Assembly: GCA_003240695.1 (NCBI GenBank)
Contig: QFNC01000028.1
Span: 1 to 35,371, forward strand
Source: Pseudoxanthomonas suwonensis
GTDB taxonomy: Bacteria > Pseudomonadota > Gammaproteobacteria > Xanthomonadales > Xanthomonadaceae
Length of the DNA: 35,371 bases
Reading direction: 5' to 3'
Shown: positions 7,995-16,751 of the stretch, piece by piece
How the letters are laid out: every line of letters starts with the position of its first letter
How positions within the stretch are numbered: position 1 is the stretch's first letter
Program-made: the position numbers and the translations under genes
The notes under the pieces: generated by a model
Databases searched by the model: none
What the model was told of the DNA's origin: nothing
What the model saw: only the letters and a program-made list of their open reading frames with translations

Positions 7995-10900
7995 CTAGAT
8001 CGGGTCGGCCCGCGCGACGACACGTGCGATGCCCTGCGCAAGGATTGCGCCTGTCACCGGCTTGCGCAGGAATCCATCGAAGCCGGCTGCCTGCGTGTCC
8101 GTCTCCGCATCGCCATCGGCACGCGCGGTCAGCGCAACCAGTGGCCGGTCGAACCCCATTGCACGCAACTGTGCAGCCAGAGCGATGCCGTCGATGCCCG
8201 GCAGATCCAGGTCGAGCAGGGCCAGGTCGAAGGCGTGCTGCGACAGCAGCGTCAACGCCTCAAGCGCGTGCGTGGCATGCACCACGGCATGGCCCTGGAG
8301 GCGCAGCAGGGCGATGATCACGTCGGCAACGATGGGGTCGTCCTCCACCAGCAAAATAGTTGATCGTTCAACCGGTGAAGCGTCATCGGTGGAATCCCGC
8401 ACCGTGGTTCCCGACGGCAGCGGCAGATCGACCGTGAACACCGTCCCCTCGCCCAGCGTGCTGTGCACGGTGATGCCGCCACCCATCGCCAGGGCCAGTT
8501 CCTGCGAAATCGCCAGCCCCAATCCGCTGCCACCGTAACGCGCGCTGGTTTTTGCCCCTTCGGCCTGTTCGAAACGCCGGAACAGACGCTCCTGTTGTTC
8601 GGCGGTCATGCCGGGCCCGCTGTCTCCCACCAGCAGGCGCACGCCCTGTGGCTGCAGCGGCAGCACTTCCAGCGTGACATGGCCGCTGTCGGTGAACTTG
8701 ATCGCGTTGCCGAGCAGGTTCAGCAGGATCTGCTCCACGCGGGTGCGGTCGCCATGCAATGTCGCCGGAACTGCCGCATCGATGGCATCGGAGAACTGCA
8801 GCCCGCCGCGCTCGGCCAGGGGGGCCATCAGATCGACCACTTCGCGGATCAGGCCGCGCAGGTCGAAATCGCGTGCATCCAGCTCCAGCCGGCCTGCCTC
8901 GACCCGTGCCAGATCCAGCGCATCGTTCACCAGCCGCAGCAGGTGTTCGCCCGCGCGATGGATGGACTCGGCATAGCCGCGCTGCCGGGTCTGCAGCGAC
9001 GTGCCCAGCAGCAGCTCGCTCATGCCCATCACGCCGGTCAGCGGCGTGCGCACTTCATGCCCGAGATTGGCCAGAAAGCGGGTCTTGGCCTGCGATGCCT
9101 GCTCGGCCAGTTCGCGCCGCTGCTCGCTGAGTGCATGTGCATGCTGGCGACGCACGCGTGCGCGGTATTCCAGCGCCATCAAGGCGAGCAGCGCCAGCGC
9201 CAGCACGCCGAATGCCGACAGTGCCCAGCCGGTGCGCCACCAGGGCGGGTCGACCAGAACCGGAATGGTGATCGTTTCAGACCAGACCCCGTCCGCATCG
9301 GCAGCGCGGACATCGAGCAGATACCGTCCAGGCGGCAGGATCGGGAACATCCGCTCGCCTGTCGTGCCCACCTCCACCCAATCGGCGTCGACACCATTCA
9401 TGCGGAACTGGTACACGTGTGCACCGTTGTTCCTGAAGGACGTCAGGCGGGCATCGACTCTGAAATCGCGATCGCGGGCGCGCAGATGTACGCTGCCGTC
9501 GTTCGAGGAGAGGGACACGATCGAATTTTCCCGTTTCGCGTCAACGGCTTCGATCTGCAGTCGCGGCACGGCATCCGCGGGTTTGAGTGTGCGCGGGTCG
9601 AACAGGAACAGTCCTTCGGGAGTGCCTCCCGCGATCCACCGTCCATCCGGTGACGACACCAGATTGGATAGCACTTCCTGTCCGGGAAGGCCATCCCGCA
9701 TGGTGTAGAGCCGAAGCCGGCCAGTCGAAGGATCCAGCCGCAGCAGACCTCGACGGGTTCCCGCCCACAGCACTCCCTGGCGATCCTGCAACGCATGCCC
9801 GACGGCCACGCCTTGGATATCGATCCTGCCGACCTGTCGATACGATCCGGCATCTTTCCGATAGCTGAACACGCCCTCCCCGGAAAACGCATGGAAGACA
9901 CCAGGCCGCATTCGGTCGAAAACGATGGCCGTGATCAGCGACGGGACATCCTCGGCTACCGGCACGAATTCGGCACGCGCATCATCCCATTCGAGAATGC
10001 GATCACCCGAACAGATCCAGACTTTCCTTCCAGGGGTGTCCACAAGGCAGGAAGCGGGATTCGCACCGGGAGTTTCCGCCGGATAAGGCACGCTCGGCAG
10101 CCAACGCCCCTGCTTGTCCATGCGCTGCAACCCCGGCCTCAACCTCGCGTCAACCCACAGCGTTCCGTTGCCATCCTCGACCATCGCAGCAATGTGGCTT
10201 GTGAAAGCAACCTTGCCGGCCCCGGCAAAGCGGAGCACTGCGCGTTTGCGCCAGTCGTAACGCACCAGGCCGCCGAAATGCGCGAGCCACACGTCACCAT
10301 CCTGCCTGACCCGCATCAGCTTCAACGGAAAGCGGCCGCCCATGCCCTGCTCGCGATGCAGGATCGCTCCGTCGCGAACCCGCACCTTCTCCAGGATGCC
10401 TGCACTTCCAGCCGTCCACAGCGTCTCTCCCGAGCCATCAGCGAGGGCCAAAGCAGCCGGAAACGCGTTCCCCAGCGTTTCCGGATGGTCGATCCGGCGT
10501 GCCAGCACCGAAAAGCGGGACCACTCCTGCGGCAGATACCACAGCCCGGCATCTGCCGTGGCAAACCACAAACCGCCTTCGTGGTCCTCGAGGGCATCCG
10601 TGAGACTGGGCCGGACGATTCCCATCGACGTGGCGCTGAACAAAGGAACATCCTGCATTCGTCCTTCATCCAGCAGGCCCAGCCCGCGATCCGTTTCAAA
10701 CCACAGGTTGCCGCCACTGTCTTCGAGCATGAGCCCGATGCTGGATTCAGGCCGTCCCGGCAGCGGTGCCAGATCGCCGCCGGACTTCGGTTCGTAGCGG
10801 CTCACGCCCATCCCCGTCCCGATCCACAACGCACCATCCCTGGTAAGCGTGAGGACGTTGACTCGCGGCATGTGCTGTGCGCCTGCAGGCAGCCGCCGGA

Positions 10901-11498
10901 TGTTTCGCCCCTCCAGGCAGGCAGTGCCGTTGGTCATGCCCAGCCATGCACGCCCAGCTGCTTCGAATGCGATGGAAATGACCTCGCCCGGCTCCGGCGC
11001 TGCGTCGTCCAGACTTTTCAATGCATGTTTTTCGATCACATTTTTCTTCGTGATGCTGTAGAGCCCCCCGCTCACGCTGACCCACATGGTGCCATCCGGC
11101 GCCGCTTCGATAGTCAGCACCGGTTCGTCGTGCAGTTGCCGGAAGTGCGGAAGAGACGCAGGCAAGGCGGTTACCTGCCGATCCTTGTCCAGTATCCTCA
11201 CGCCTTGCTCGGTGCCGACCCATATGCGGTCCTGCGAGTCCACGGCGACGGCGTACACGGCATTCGAGGGCAGCCCGTCTTCTATCCGCCAGATCCTGAA
11301 CTGGTAACCGTCGTAGCGCACCAGCCCGTCCACGGTCCCTATCCACAGATATCCCTGTCCGTCTTCGGCCAGGGCGTACAAGCGATTCGAGGGCATGCCG
11401 TCCGATACCGTCAACTGGCGTGGACGCGGCGTCAGCGGCAGCGCAAGCACATCGCATGCGACGATCATCGCCAGCAATATCAGTAACGCCCAACGCAT
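7995..11498 (-). CDS. Hybrid sensor histidine kinase with periplasmic two-component beta-propeller sensor
   Basis: From the ATG at 11498 the protein has 1167 residues. A signal-like hydrophobic start is followed by roughly 640 residues of repeated blades of the Reg_prop type (for example GYLWIGTVDGLVRYDGYQF). A Y_Y_Y domain lies at about 673-745, one membrane segment near 755-775, HisKA with phospho-acceptor His814 (LGHEVRTPLTG), and HATPase (NLLGNAIKFT, GDSGPGM, GGSGLGLAIS). A C-terminal receiver carries phospho-acceptor Asp1096 (LLDLDLPGIDG). No HPt or DNA-binding domain is present, so output must go through other proteins. An upstream ATG at 11564, with GGAGGG before it, would add 22 residues ahead of the signal segment. 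The ligand is unknown; in related HTCS-like sensors it is often a carbohydrate. Confidence 0.94.
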   Translation of the reverse strand: MRWALLILLAMIVACDVLALPLTPRPRQLTVSDGMPSNRLYALAEDGQGYLWIGTVDGLVRYDGYQFRIWRIEDGLPSNAVYAVAVDSQDRIWVGTEQGVRILDKDRQVTALPASLPHFRQLHDEPVLTIEAAPDGTMWVSVSGGLYSITKKNVIEKHALKSLDDAAPEPGEVISIAFEAAGRAWLGMTNGTACLEGRNIRRLPAGAQHMPRVNVLTLTRDGALWIGTGMGVSRYEPKSGGDLAPLPGRPESSIGLMLEDSGGNLWFETDRGLGLLDEGRMQDVPLFSATSMGIVRPSLTDALEDHEGGLWFATADAGLWYLPQEWSRFSVLARRIDHPETLGNAFPAALALADGSGETLWTAGSAGILEKVRVRDGAILHREQGMGGRFPLKLMRVRQDGDVWLAHFGGLVRYDWRKRAVLRFAGAGKVAFTSHIAAMVEDGNGTLWVDARLRPGLQRMDKQGRWLPSVPYPAETPGANPASCLVDTPGRKVWICSGDRILEWDDARAEFVPVAEDVPSLITAIVFDRMRPGVFHAFSGEGVFSYRKDAGSYRQVGRIDIQGVAVGHALQDRQGVLWAGTRRGLLRLDPSTGRLRLYTMRDGLPGQEVLSNLVSSPDGRWIAGGTPEGLFLFDPRTLKPADAVPRLQIEAVDAKRENSIVSLSSNDGSVHLRARDRDFRVDARLTSFRNNGAHVYQFRMNGVDADWVEVGTTGERMFPILPPGRYLLDVRAADADGVWSETITIPVLVDPPWWRTGWALSAFGVLALALLALMALEYRARVRRQHAHALSEQRRELAEQASQAKTRFLANLGHEVRTPLTGVMGMSELLLGTSLQTRQRGYAESIHRAGEHLLRLVNDALDLARVEAGRLELDARDFDLRGLIREVVDLMAPLAERGGLQFSDAIDAAVPATLHGDRTRVEQILLNLLGNAIKFTDSGHVTLEVLPLQPQGVRLLVGDSGPGMTAEQQERLFRRFEQAEGAKTSARYGGSGLGLAISQELALAMGGGITVHSTLGEGTVFTVDLPLPSGTTVRDSTDDASPVERSTILLVEDDPIVADVIIALLRLQGHAVVHATHALEALTLLSQHAFDLALLDLDLPGIDGIALAAQLRAMGFDRPLVALTARADGDAETDTQAAGFDGFLRKPVTGAILAQGIARVVARADPI

Positions 11499-11604
11499 TG
11501 CCCGGTGCTGCCCGCCAGACTGGCCGATCGTCCGGAACGCAGGGCCCGCACGCTTTACGGCCATAGCCCTCCGTCGTGGCCAAGCCTCTGCAGGCGGGCA
11601 GGCA

Positions 11605-11838
11605 TCAGCCTTCATGCGTCCGCCATTTCGCCACGTCTGCCGCATCGAACGGCCACTCCAGCTCGCGTCCGTCGCCGTCATCGCGCAGCACGGGCACCCG
11701 GTGGCCGTAGCGCTCTTCCAGCTCCGCATCCGCGTCGATGAACACGCTGTCGAATTCCGGCAGCCGTGCCTGCGCCAGGACGGCCAGGGCTGCGTCGCAC
11801 AGGGCGCAATCGTCGCGTTGGTACAGGATCAGCGGCAT
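11605..11838 (-). CDS. Glutaredoxin-like (DUF836-type) small thiol protein
   Basis: This 77-residue protein has a thioredoxin-like fold pattern: LILYQRDDCALCDAALAVL with a CxxC (CALC), then FDSVFIDADAELEERYG, and the cis-proline segment HRVPVLRDDG. Such proteins are annotated as glutaredoxin family or DUF836 and are presumed to act in thiol-disulfide exchange in the cytoplasm. The start at 11838 gives the compact family length; a further ATG 14 codons upstream adds residues without similarity and would overlap the promoter shared with sdaA. It lies 106 bases upstream of the sensor kinase on the same strand. Confidence 0.82.
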   Translation of the reverse strand: MPLILYQRDDCALCDAALAVLAQARLPEFDSVFIDADAELEERYGHRVPVLRDDGDGRELEWPFDAADVAKWRTHEG

Positions 11839-11865
11839 GCTGCCGGGGCATGATGGGTACGCGAC

Positions 11866-11872
11866 TAGAATA
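11866..11872. promoter_or_regulatory. Overlapping divergent -10 elements between the glutaredoxin-like gene and sdaA
   Basis: TAGAAT on the plus strand (11866-11871) and TATTCT on the minus strand (11872-11867) each match five of six -10 consensus bases and share bases inside the small palindrome GACTAGAATAGTC. Distances to the two start codons (about 38 and 28 bases) suit both genes. No good -35 is seen for either. Confidence 0.35.
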
Positions 11873-11909
11873 GTCCCCATCGGCCATCCGTGCCGAGCGG
11901 AGCACAGCC

Positions 11910-13292
11910 ATGGCGGTCAGCACCTTCGACTTGTACAAGATCGGCATCGGACCCAGTTCCTCGCACACCGTGGGCCCGATGCGCGCGGCGGCGCGTTTCG
12001 TGGACAAACATCTGGTCGAAGGCGGCAGGCTGGAAGCGGTGGCGCGCATCCGCGCCGAGGTGTTCGGCTCGCTGGCCCTGACCGGACGCGGCCACGGCAC
12101 CGACAAGGCCGTGATGATGGGTCTGGAAGGTCATCTGCCGAACCGCATCGACCCGGACATCATCCCCGAGGCGTTGCAACGCATCCGTGCCGAGAAGCGC
12201 ATCCGCCTGGCGGGCACGCAGGCCATCTCCTTCAACGAGAAGACCGACCTGGTGATGAACAAGCGGCAGAAACTGCCGTTCCACACCAACGGGATGCGCT
12301 TCACCGCGTTCGATGGCGACGGCAACGTGCTGGCGACGCGCGACTACTATTCGGTCGGCGGCGGTTTCGTGGTCAACCAGGACGAAGCCGCGGAGGACCG
12401 CATCGTCGCCGACACCACTGCGGTGCCGCATCCGTTCGATTCGGGCGATGCTCTGCTGGCGCGCTGCGCCGACACCGGATTGTCGATCGCGCAGTTGATG
12501 CTCCAGAACGAACTGGCCTGGCGCGATGCCGACGCCATCCATGCGGAATTGCGGGCGATTTGGCAGGCCATGCAGCAGTGCGTGGCGCGTGGCATGCGCG
12601 AATCCGGCACGCTGCCAGGCGGTCTGCACGTGGCCCGACGCGCACCGGCACTGTGCGCGGAACTGTCCGCGCGCCCGGAAGCCGGCATGCGCGATCCGCT
12701 GACCATCCTGGACTGGGTCAACCTGTACGCGCTGGCCGTGAACGAGGAAAACGCAGCCGGCGGCCGTGTGGTGACCGCGCCCACCAACGGCGCGGCCGGC
12801 ATCCTGCCGGCCGTGCTGCACTACTACGACCGATTCGTGCCCGGCGCCAACGAGCAGGGCGTGTTCGATTTCCTGCTCACCGCCGCGGCCATCGGTATCC
12901 TGTACAAGGAAAACGCCAGCATTTCCGGGGCCGAGGTCGGCTGCCAGGGCGAGGTGGGCGTGGCCTGTTCGATGGCCGCCGGCGGCCTGGCCGCGGTGCT
13001 GGGCGGTACCCCGTCGCAGATCGAGAATGCGGCGGAGATCGGCATGGAACACAACCTGGGCCTGACCTGCGACCCGATCGGCGGGCTGGTGCAGATTCCC
13101 TGCATCGAGCGCAACGCGATGGGCGCGGTGAAGGCGATCAATGCCGCGCGCATGGCGATGCGCGGCGATGGCAAGCACAAGGTGTCGCTGGACAAGGTGA
13201 TCAAGACCATGCGCGACACCGGCCGCGACATGCAGGACAAGTACAAGGAAACCAGCCGCGGCGGCCTGGCGGTGAACGTGATCGAATGCTGA
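11910..13292 (+). CDS. sdaA: L-serine ammonia-lyase (iron-sulfur L-serine dehydratase)
   Basis: This enzyme deaminates L-serine to pyruvate and ammonia with an oxygen-sensitive [4Fe-4S] cluster. The 460-residue single chain matches the type II form, with beta and alpha domains fused. The N-terminal signature IGIGPSSSHTVGPMRAA is intact, as is the catalytic-domain motif APTNGAAGILPAVL. Cluster cysteines fit Cys345 (GCQGE), Cys387 (LTCDPIGG) and Cys398 (IPCIERNA), the spacing seen in the Legionella enzyme, with an additional Cys353. The start at 11910 gives the normal N-terminus. It is divergent from the glutaredoxin-like gene, and its promoter region is only about 70 bases. The symbol follows E. 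coli usage; sdaB is equally possible. Confidence 0.95.
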   Translation: MAVSTFDLYKIGIGPSSSHTVGPMRAAARFVDKHLVEGGRLEAVARIRAEVFGSLALTGRGHGTDKAVMMGLEGHLPNRIDPDIIPEALQRIRAEKRIRLAGTQAISFNEKTDLVMNKRQKLPFHTNGMRFTAFDGDGNVLATRDYYSVGGGFVVNQDEAAEDRIVADTTAVPHPFDSGDALLARCADTGLSIAQLMLQNELAWRDADAIHAELRAIWQAMQQCVARGMRESGTLPGGLHVARRAPALCAELSARPEAGMRDPLTILDWVNLYALAVNEENAAGGRVVTAPTNGAAGILPAVLHYYDRFVPGANEQGVFDFLLTAAAIGILYKENASISGAEVGCQGEVGVACSMAAGGLAAVLGGTPSQIENAAEIGMEHNLGLTCDPIGGLVQIPCIERNAMGAVKAINAARMAMRGDGKHKVSLDKVIKTMRDTGRDMQDKYKETSRGGLAVNVIEC

Positions 13293-13308
13293 ATCGCGAC
13301 ATTCGGGT

Positions 13309-13329
13309 GTGTGCATCTTGCATGCACAC
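13309..13329. repeat. Perfect 8-bp inverted repeat downstream of sdaA
   Basis: GTGTGCAT (13309-13316) and ATGCACAC (13322-13329) form a perfect stem with a CTTGC loop, 16 bases after the sdaA stop and 43 before the hydrolase start. No T-tract follows on the plus strand, so it is not a standard intrinsic terminator; an operator or RNA hairpin is possible. Confidence 0.5.
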
Positions 13330-13371
13330 CGGCTTCGTTACGGTGGGTGCAGTTCCTTTCGGCCCAAGTCC

Positions 13372-14418
13372 ATGATCCATGTACTCGCACTGGCCCTGCT
13401 GGCTTCACTACCCCACATCGCCCTGGCCCAAACAGGCACATCAATGTCGCCTTCGGCATACGGCGGTCGTCTGGAAGGTTTCGACTACGCCTTCCCAGTG
13501 CGTGAATTCACGTTCCAATCGCAGGGACAGTCGCTGGTCATGGCCTATCTCGATGTCCCGCCGTCGCGCGACGCCAACGGCCGCACCGTGCTGCTGCTGC
13601 ACGGCAAGAATTTCTGCGCGGGCACCTGGGAATCCACCATCCGCGCCCTCACTGCCGCCGGGTATCGCGTGATCGCACCGGACCAGATCGGCTTCTGCAA
13701 ATCGGGCAAGCCGGCGATGTACCAGTTCTCGTTCGCTCAGCTGGCCGCCAACACGCGGGCGCTGCTGCAATCCCTCGGCATTGACAGCAGCGTGGTGCTG
13801 GGCCATTCGATGGGCGGCATGCTGGCCACGCGCTATGCGTTGCAATATCCCGACGCCACCGAGCAGTTGCTGCTGGTCAATCCGATCGGGCTGGAAGACA
13901 CCAAGGCGCTCGGTGGCCGCTGGCAGGACGTGGATGCCTGGTATGCGGGCGAATTGAAGACCACGCATGCCAGCATCCGTACGTATCAGCAATCCGTGTA
14001 TTACGGCGGCGACTGGAAGCCGGAGTACCAGCGCTGGGTGGACATGCTGGGCGGCATGTACACCGGTCCGGACCGCGAGCGCGTGGCCTGGAACCAGGCA
14101 CTGGCGTCGGATATGGTCTACAACCAGCCGGTGCTGTACGAATTCGGCAACATCCGCGTGCCCACCACGCTGTTCATCGGGCAGAAGGACCGCACCGCCT
14201 TCGGCAAGGCGCTGGCGCCGAAGGCGATTGCCGACACCCTGGGCAACTACCCCGCACTGGGCCGACGCGCCGCGCAGGCCATTCCGGGGGCGCGGCTGGT
14301 GACCTTCGACGACCTCGGCCATTCGCCGCAGGTGGAAGCGCCCGGCCGTATCGAGGCCGCGCTATTGCAGGCGCTGCAGCGCGACACTGCCGCTGCGACA
14401 TCGCCGGCATCGCCGTAG
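13372..14418 (+). CDS. Secreted alpha/beta hydrolase
   Basis: This 348-residue alpha/beta-hydrolase-fold protein begins with a clear signal peptide (MIHVLALALLASLPHIALAQ), so it probably acts in the periplasm or outside the cell. Fold landmarks are LLLHGKNFCAGTWE (oxyanion-hole HG), the nucleophile elbow GHSMGG, the acid in FIGQKDRTAFGK and the histidine in DDLGHSPQVEAP, so the Ser-Asp-His triad looks complete. The start at 13372 is chosen because it opens the signal peptide; the frame runs 21 codons upstream through the inverted repeat. It converges with metB. Substrate cannot be told from sequence; an esterase, lipase or haloperoxidase-like activity is possible. Confidence 0.88.
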   Translation: MIHVLALALLASLPHIALAQTGTSMSPSAYGGRLEGFDYAFPVREFTFQSQGQSLVMAYLDVPPSRDANGRTVLLLHGKNFCAGTWESTIRALTAAGYRVIAPDQIGFCKSGKPAMYQFSFAQLAANTRALLQSLGIDSSVVLGHSMGGMLATRYALQYPDATEQLLLVNPIGLEDTKALGGRWQDVDAWYAGELKTTHASIRTYQQSVYYGGDWKPEYQRWVDMLGGMYTGPDRERVAWNQALASDMVYNQPVLYEFGNIRVPTTLFIGQKDRTAFGKALAPKAIADTLGNYPALGRRAAQAIPGARLVTFDDLGHSPQVEAPGRIEAALLQALQRDTAAATSPASP

Positions 14419-14437
14419 TCCGTACCTCCGGAATCCG

Positions 14438-15649
14438 TCATCCCACCGCTGCCTGCGGCAATGCCACAGCGGCCTGCGACGCCCGCTCCAGTGCCGCATC
14501 GATGTCCGCGCACAGGTCATCGGCATGCTCGATGCCCACCGACAGCCGCAGCAGACCATCGCCGATACCGGCAGCCGCGCGCGCATCGGTGCTCATCGCC
14601 GCGTGGGTCATCGTGGCCGGATGCGCCACCAGGCTTTCCACCCCACCCAGCGATTCGGCCAGGGTGAAGCAGCGCAGTCCATCCACGAAGGCACGCGCGG
14701 CCGCTTCGCCGCCGTGCAACTCGATGCTCAGCATCGCGCCGAAACCGCGTTGCTGCCGCGCCGCCACCGCATGGCCGCAATGCGTGTCCAGACCCGGATA
14801 GTGCAGCGCGCGCACCGCGGCATGGCCCTGCAGGCGCTGCACCAGTGCCGCGGCATTGTCCTGATGCACGCGCAGCCGCGCATCCAGCGTGCGCAGGCCG
14901 CGCAGGGTCAGGAAACTGTCGAATGGCGCACCGGTGATGCCCAGCGCATTCGCCCACCAGGTGAACTGCTGGTGCAGCTCGGGCGTGGCCGCGATCACAG
15001 CGCCGCCCACCACGTCGCTGTGGCCGTTGATGTACTTGGTGGTGGAATGCACCACCGCATCGGCACCGAAGTCGATCGGCGTCTGCAGCGCCGGCGACAG
15101 GAAGGTGTTGTCCACGATGGCCATGGCGCCGGCCTGATGCGCGGCGGCAATCACGAAGCGCAGGTCGGTGATGCGCAGCAGCGGGTTGGATGGCGTTTCG
15201 ATCCAGACCAGTTTCGGCTGAAGGGCCAATGCATCTGCCAGTGCGCGCGGATCGGTGAAGTCGGCCAGGGTCAGCTCGAATGCGCCCTTCGCCGCCAGCG
15301 CCTGGAACAGCCGCCAGCTGCCGCCGTAGCCGTCGTGCGGCACCACGATGCGATCGCCCGGCTGCAGGCAGGCGTGCAACACCAAGGTGATGGCCGCCAT
15401 GCCGGTGGCGGTGACCACGCCGCCGGCGCCGCCTTCCAGGTCGGCCAGGGCCTCGCCCAGCAGATCGCGGGTGGGATTGCCGCTGCGGGTGTAGTCGTAA
15501 GTGCGCTTCTCGCCGAATCCGGCAAAGCTGAAATTGGACGACAGCACCAGCGGCGGCGTCACCGCGCCGAAGGCGGTATCGCGATCGATCCCTGCGCGCA
15601 CCGCCGCCGTGGCCGGATGGACATCGGTGATGTTGCCGTCGGCGCTCAT
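14438..15649 (-). CDS. metB: Cystathionine gamma-synthase family PLP enzyme
   Basis: The 403-residue protein belongs to the Cys/Met metabolism PLP family. Cystathionine gamma-synthase joins O-succinyl(homo)serine-type esters to cysteine in methionine synthesis. Visible features are YDYTRSGNPTRDLLGEALAD, GGVVTATGMAAITLVL, the PLP-phosphate region, WIETPSNPLLRITD, IVDNTFLSPALQTP and the Schiff-base lysine in HSTTKYINGHSDVVGG. A C-terminal LRLSVGIEHADDLCADI closes the domain. Its ATG overlaps the metX stop (ATGA), so both share the SAM-riboswitch leader. Given the uncertainty about the MetX substrate, an O-succinylserine-using sulfhydrylase role is the alternative. In Xanthomonas a homoserine dehydrogenase gene often follows; here it does not. 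Confidence 0.93.
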   Translation of the reverse strand: MSADGNITDVHPATAAVRAGIDRDTAFGAVTPPLVLSSNFSFAGFGEKRTYDYTRSGNPTRDLLGEALADLEGGAGGVVTATGMAAITLVLHACLQPGDRIVVPHDGYGGSWRLFQALAAKGAFELTLADFTDPRALADALALQPKLVWIETPSNPLLRITDLRFVIAAAHQAGAMAIVDNTFLSPALQTPIDFGADAVVHSTTKYINGHSDVVGGAVIAATPELHQQFTWWANALGITGAPFDSFLTLRGLRTLDARLRVHQDNAAALVQRLQGHAAVRALHYPGLDTHCGHAVAARQQRGFGAMLSIELHGGEAAARAFVDGLRCFTLAESLGGVESLVAHPATMTHAAMSTDARAAAGIGDGLLRLSVGIEHADDLCADIDAALERASQAAVALPQAAVG

Positions 15650-16671
15650 GCCACACCTCCACACAGCGCGGCGCGCAGCAGTGCATCCACGGCTGCGGGT
15701 TCCTTCAGAAACGCATCGTGGCCGTAATCCGAGCGCAGCAGGCGCAGCTGCGCCTCCGGCAGATGCTCGACCAGTTCGCAGATATCATCCAGCGGCACCA
15801 GCCGATCCTGCGCCACGCCCAGCACCCAGGTCGGCGTGGCGATGCCAGCCGGGTCCACCCGATGCAGGTCGATGGATTCCGACAATCGCACGAACGCGGT
15901 CGGATGCGTGCGCGCCACGTAGCGCTGGCCACAGACATCCAGATAGTTCTCGGCGGCGCAGCGCACCTGCCCGTGTACGATGCGCGGCGGTTCGGCGAAC
16001 CGCTGCGCGAATTCCTCCGGCGTGCGGTAGCTCAGCATCGCCAGTTCGCGCGCCAGTGCCAGGCCCGCGGCGGCATCGCATTGCAGTGCACCCAGCGCCA
16101 CGGCACGCCGCTGCAGGGCGCGCCACGCACTGGCAAACGGATGTGCCCGATGCGCGGCACTGATCACCACCAATGCATGCAGCCGCTGCGGATGGCGCGC
16201 GGCGAACTGCAAGCCGCTCATGCCGCCATACGAACTGCCGATGAACGCCTGCACGCGGTCGATGTTCAGCGCTTCGAGCACCCCGGCAATCGCGTCGGCC
16301 TGGTCGGCGGCATCGATGGGCACATCCAGACTGCCGTCGCTGCCCAGCCAGTCGATGGCAACGAGGCGCTGCCGCTGCAGATCGAAGCTGTCCGCCTGTC
16401 CCTGCCACCAGCCCGGTTCCGGGAAGGCCGCACTGGCCAGCACGTGCCGGTCGGCGGAAATGCCGCCGGCCACCACCAGCACCGGTGCATCCGCCGCGCC
16501 CACCACTTCGTAGCGGATGCGTACCGTCTGAAGGCCGGCATGGCGCATCCGCAACGGCACGCACAGCGTGCCGCGCACGGCATCACTCGGCGGCAGCGGG
16601 CTCAGGTCGATGAAGACGTCCGCAGTCGTATCCGGTGCGGTCGGTCGGAAAGTGGCTTCGGTCAGGCTCAT
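15646..16671 (-). CDS. metX: MetX-type O-succinyl/acetyltransferase (homoserine or serine)
   Basis: MetX enzymes are alpha/beta-hydrolase-fold acyltransferases that activate homoserine for methionine synthesis. The 341-residue product has nucleophile Ser147 in GSSYGGM, Asp289 in GVAQDRLVPLDD and His318 in SDYGHDAFLKE. The start at 16671 (MSLTEATFRP) is preceded by GGGGTGA at 5-11 bases; the frame runs further upstream into the riboswitch. From memory, several Xanthomonadales members of this family were shown to be L-serine O-succinyltransferases acting with a neighbouring PLP enzyme. The acceptor may therefore be serine (cysteine synthesis) rather than homoserine. GSSYGGM differs from GxSMGGMQ of classical homoserine acetyltransferases. 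Expression should fall when S-adenosylmethionine is abundant. Confidence 0.92.
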   Translation of the reverse strand: MSLTEATFRPTAPDTTADVFIDLSPLPPSDAVRGTLCVPLRMRHAGLQTVRIRYEVVGAADAPVLVVAGGISADRHVLASAAFPEPGWWQGQADSFDLQRQRLVAIDWLGSDGSLDVPIDAADQADAIAGVLEALNIDRVQAFIGSSYGGMSGLQFAARHPQRLHALVVISAAHRAHPFASAWRALQRRAVALGALQCDAAAGLALARELAMLSYRTPEEFAQRFAEPPRIVHGQVRCAAENYLDVCGQRYVARTHPTAFVRLSESIDLHRVDPAGIATPTWVLGVAQDRLVPLDDICELVEHLPEAQLRLLRSDYGHDAFLKEPAAVDALLRAALCGGVA

Positions 16672-16677
16672 GGTGGT

Positions 16678-16716
16678 CACCCCGGTGGCGGAAGGCCATC
16701 GCATCGCGCAGGGGTG
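16678..16716 (-). promoter_or_regulatory. Possible ribosome-site sequestering expression platform of the metX riboswitch
   Basis: CACCCC (16716-16711) is complementary to GGGGTG (16683-16678), which lies where the metX ribosome binding site should be. The same CACCC could instead pair with GGGTG in the 3' strand of the aptamer's P1. That would make the two pairings mutually exclusive and give an OFF switch at the level of translation. No U-tract terminator is seen in this leader. Seen: the complementary blocks. Inferred: the switching. Confidence 0.5.
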
Positions 16717-16751
16717 GCAGAGTCGGGCGGAGCCATCGCATGACGCATCCG

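Noticed and set aside
9795..11486. 563-codon plus-strand open frame opposite the sensor kinase
   Set aside because: It is antisense to a protein with clear propeller blades, has no recognisable motif, and long antisense frames are common in GC-rich DNA.
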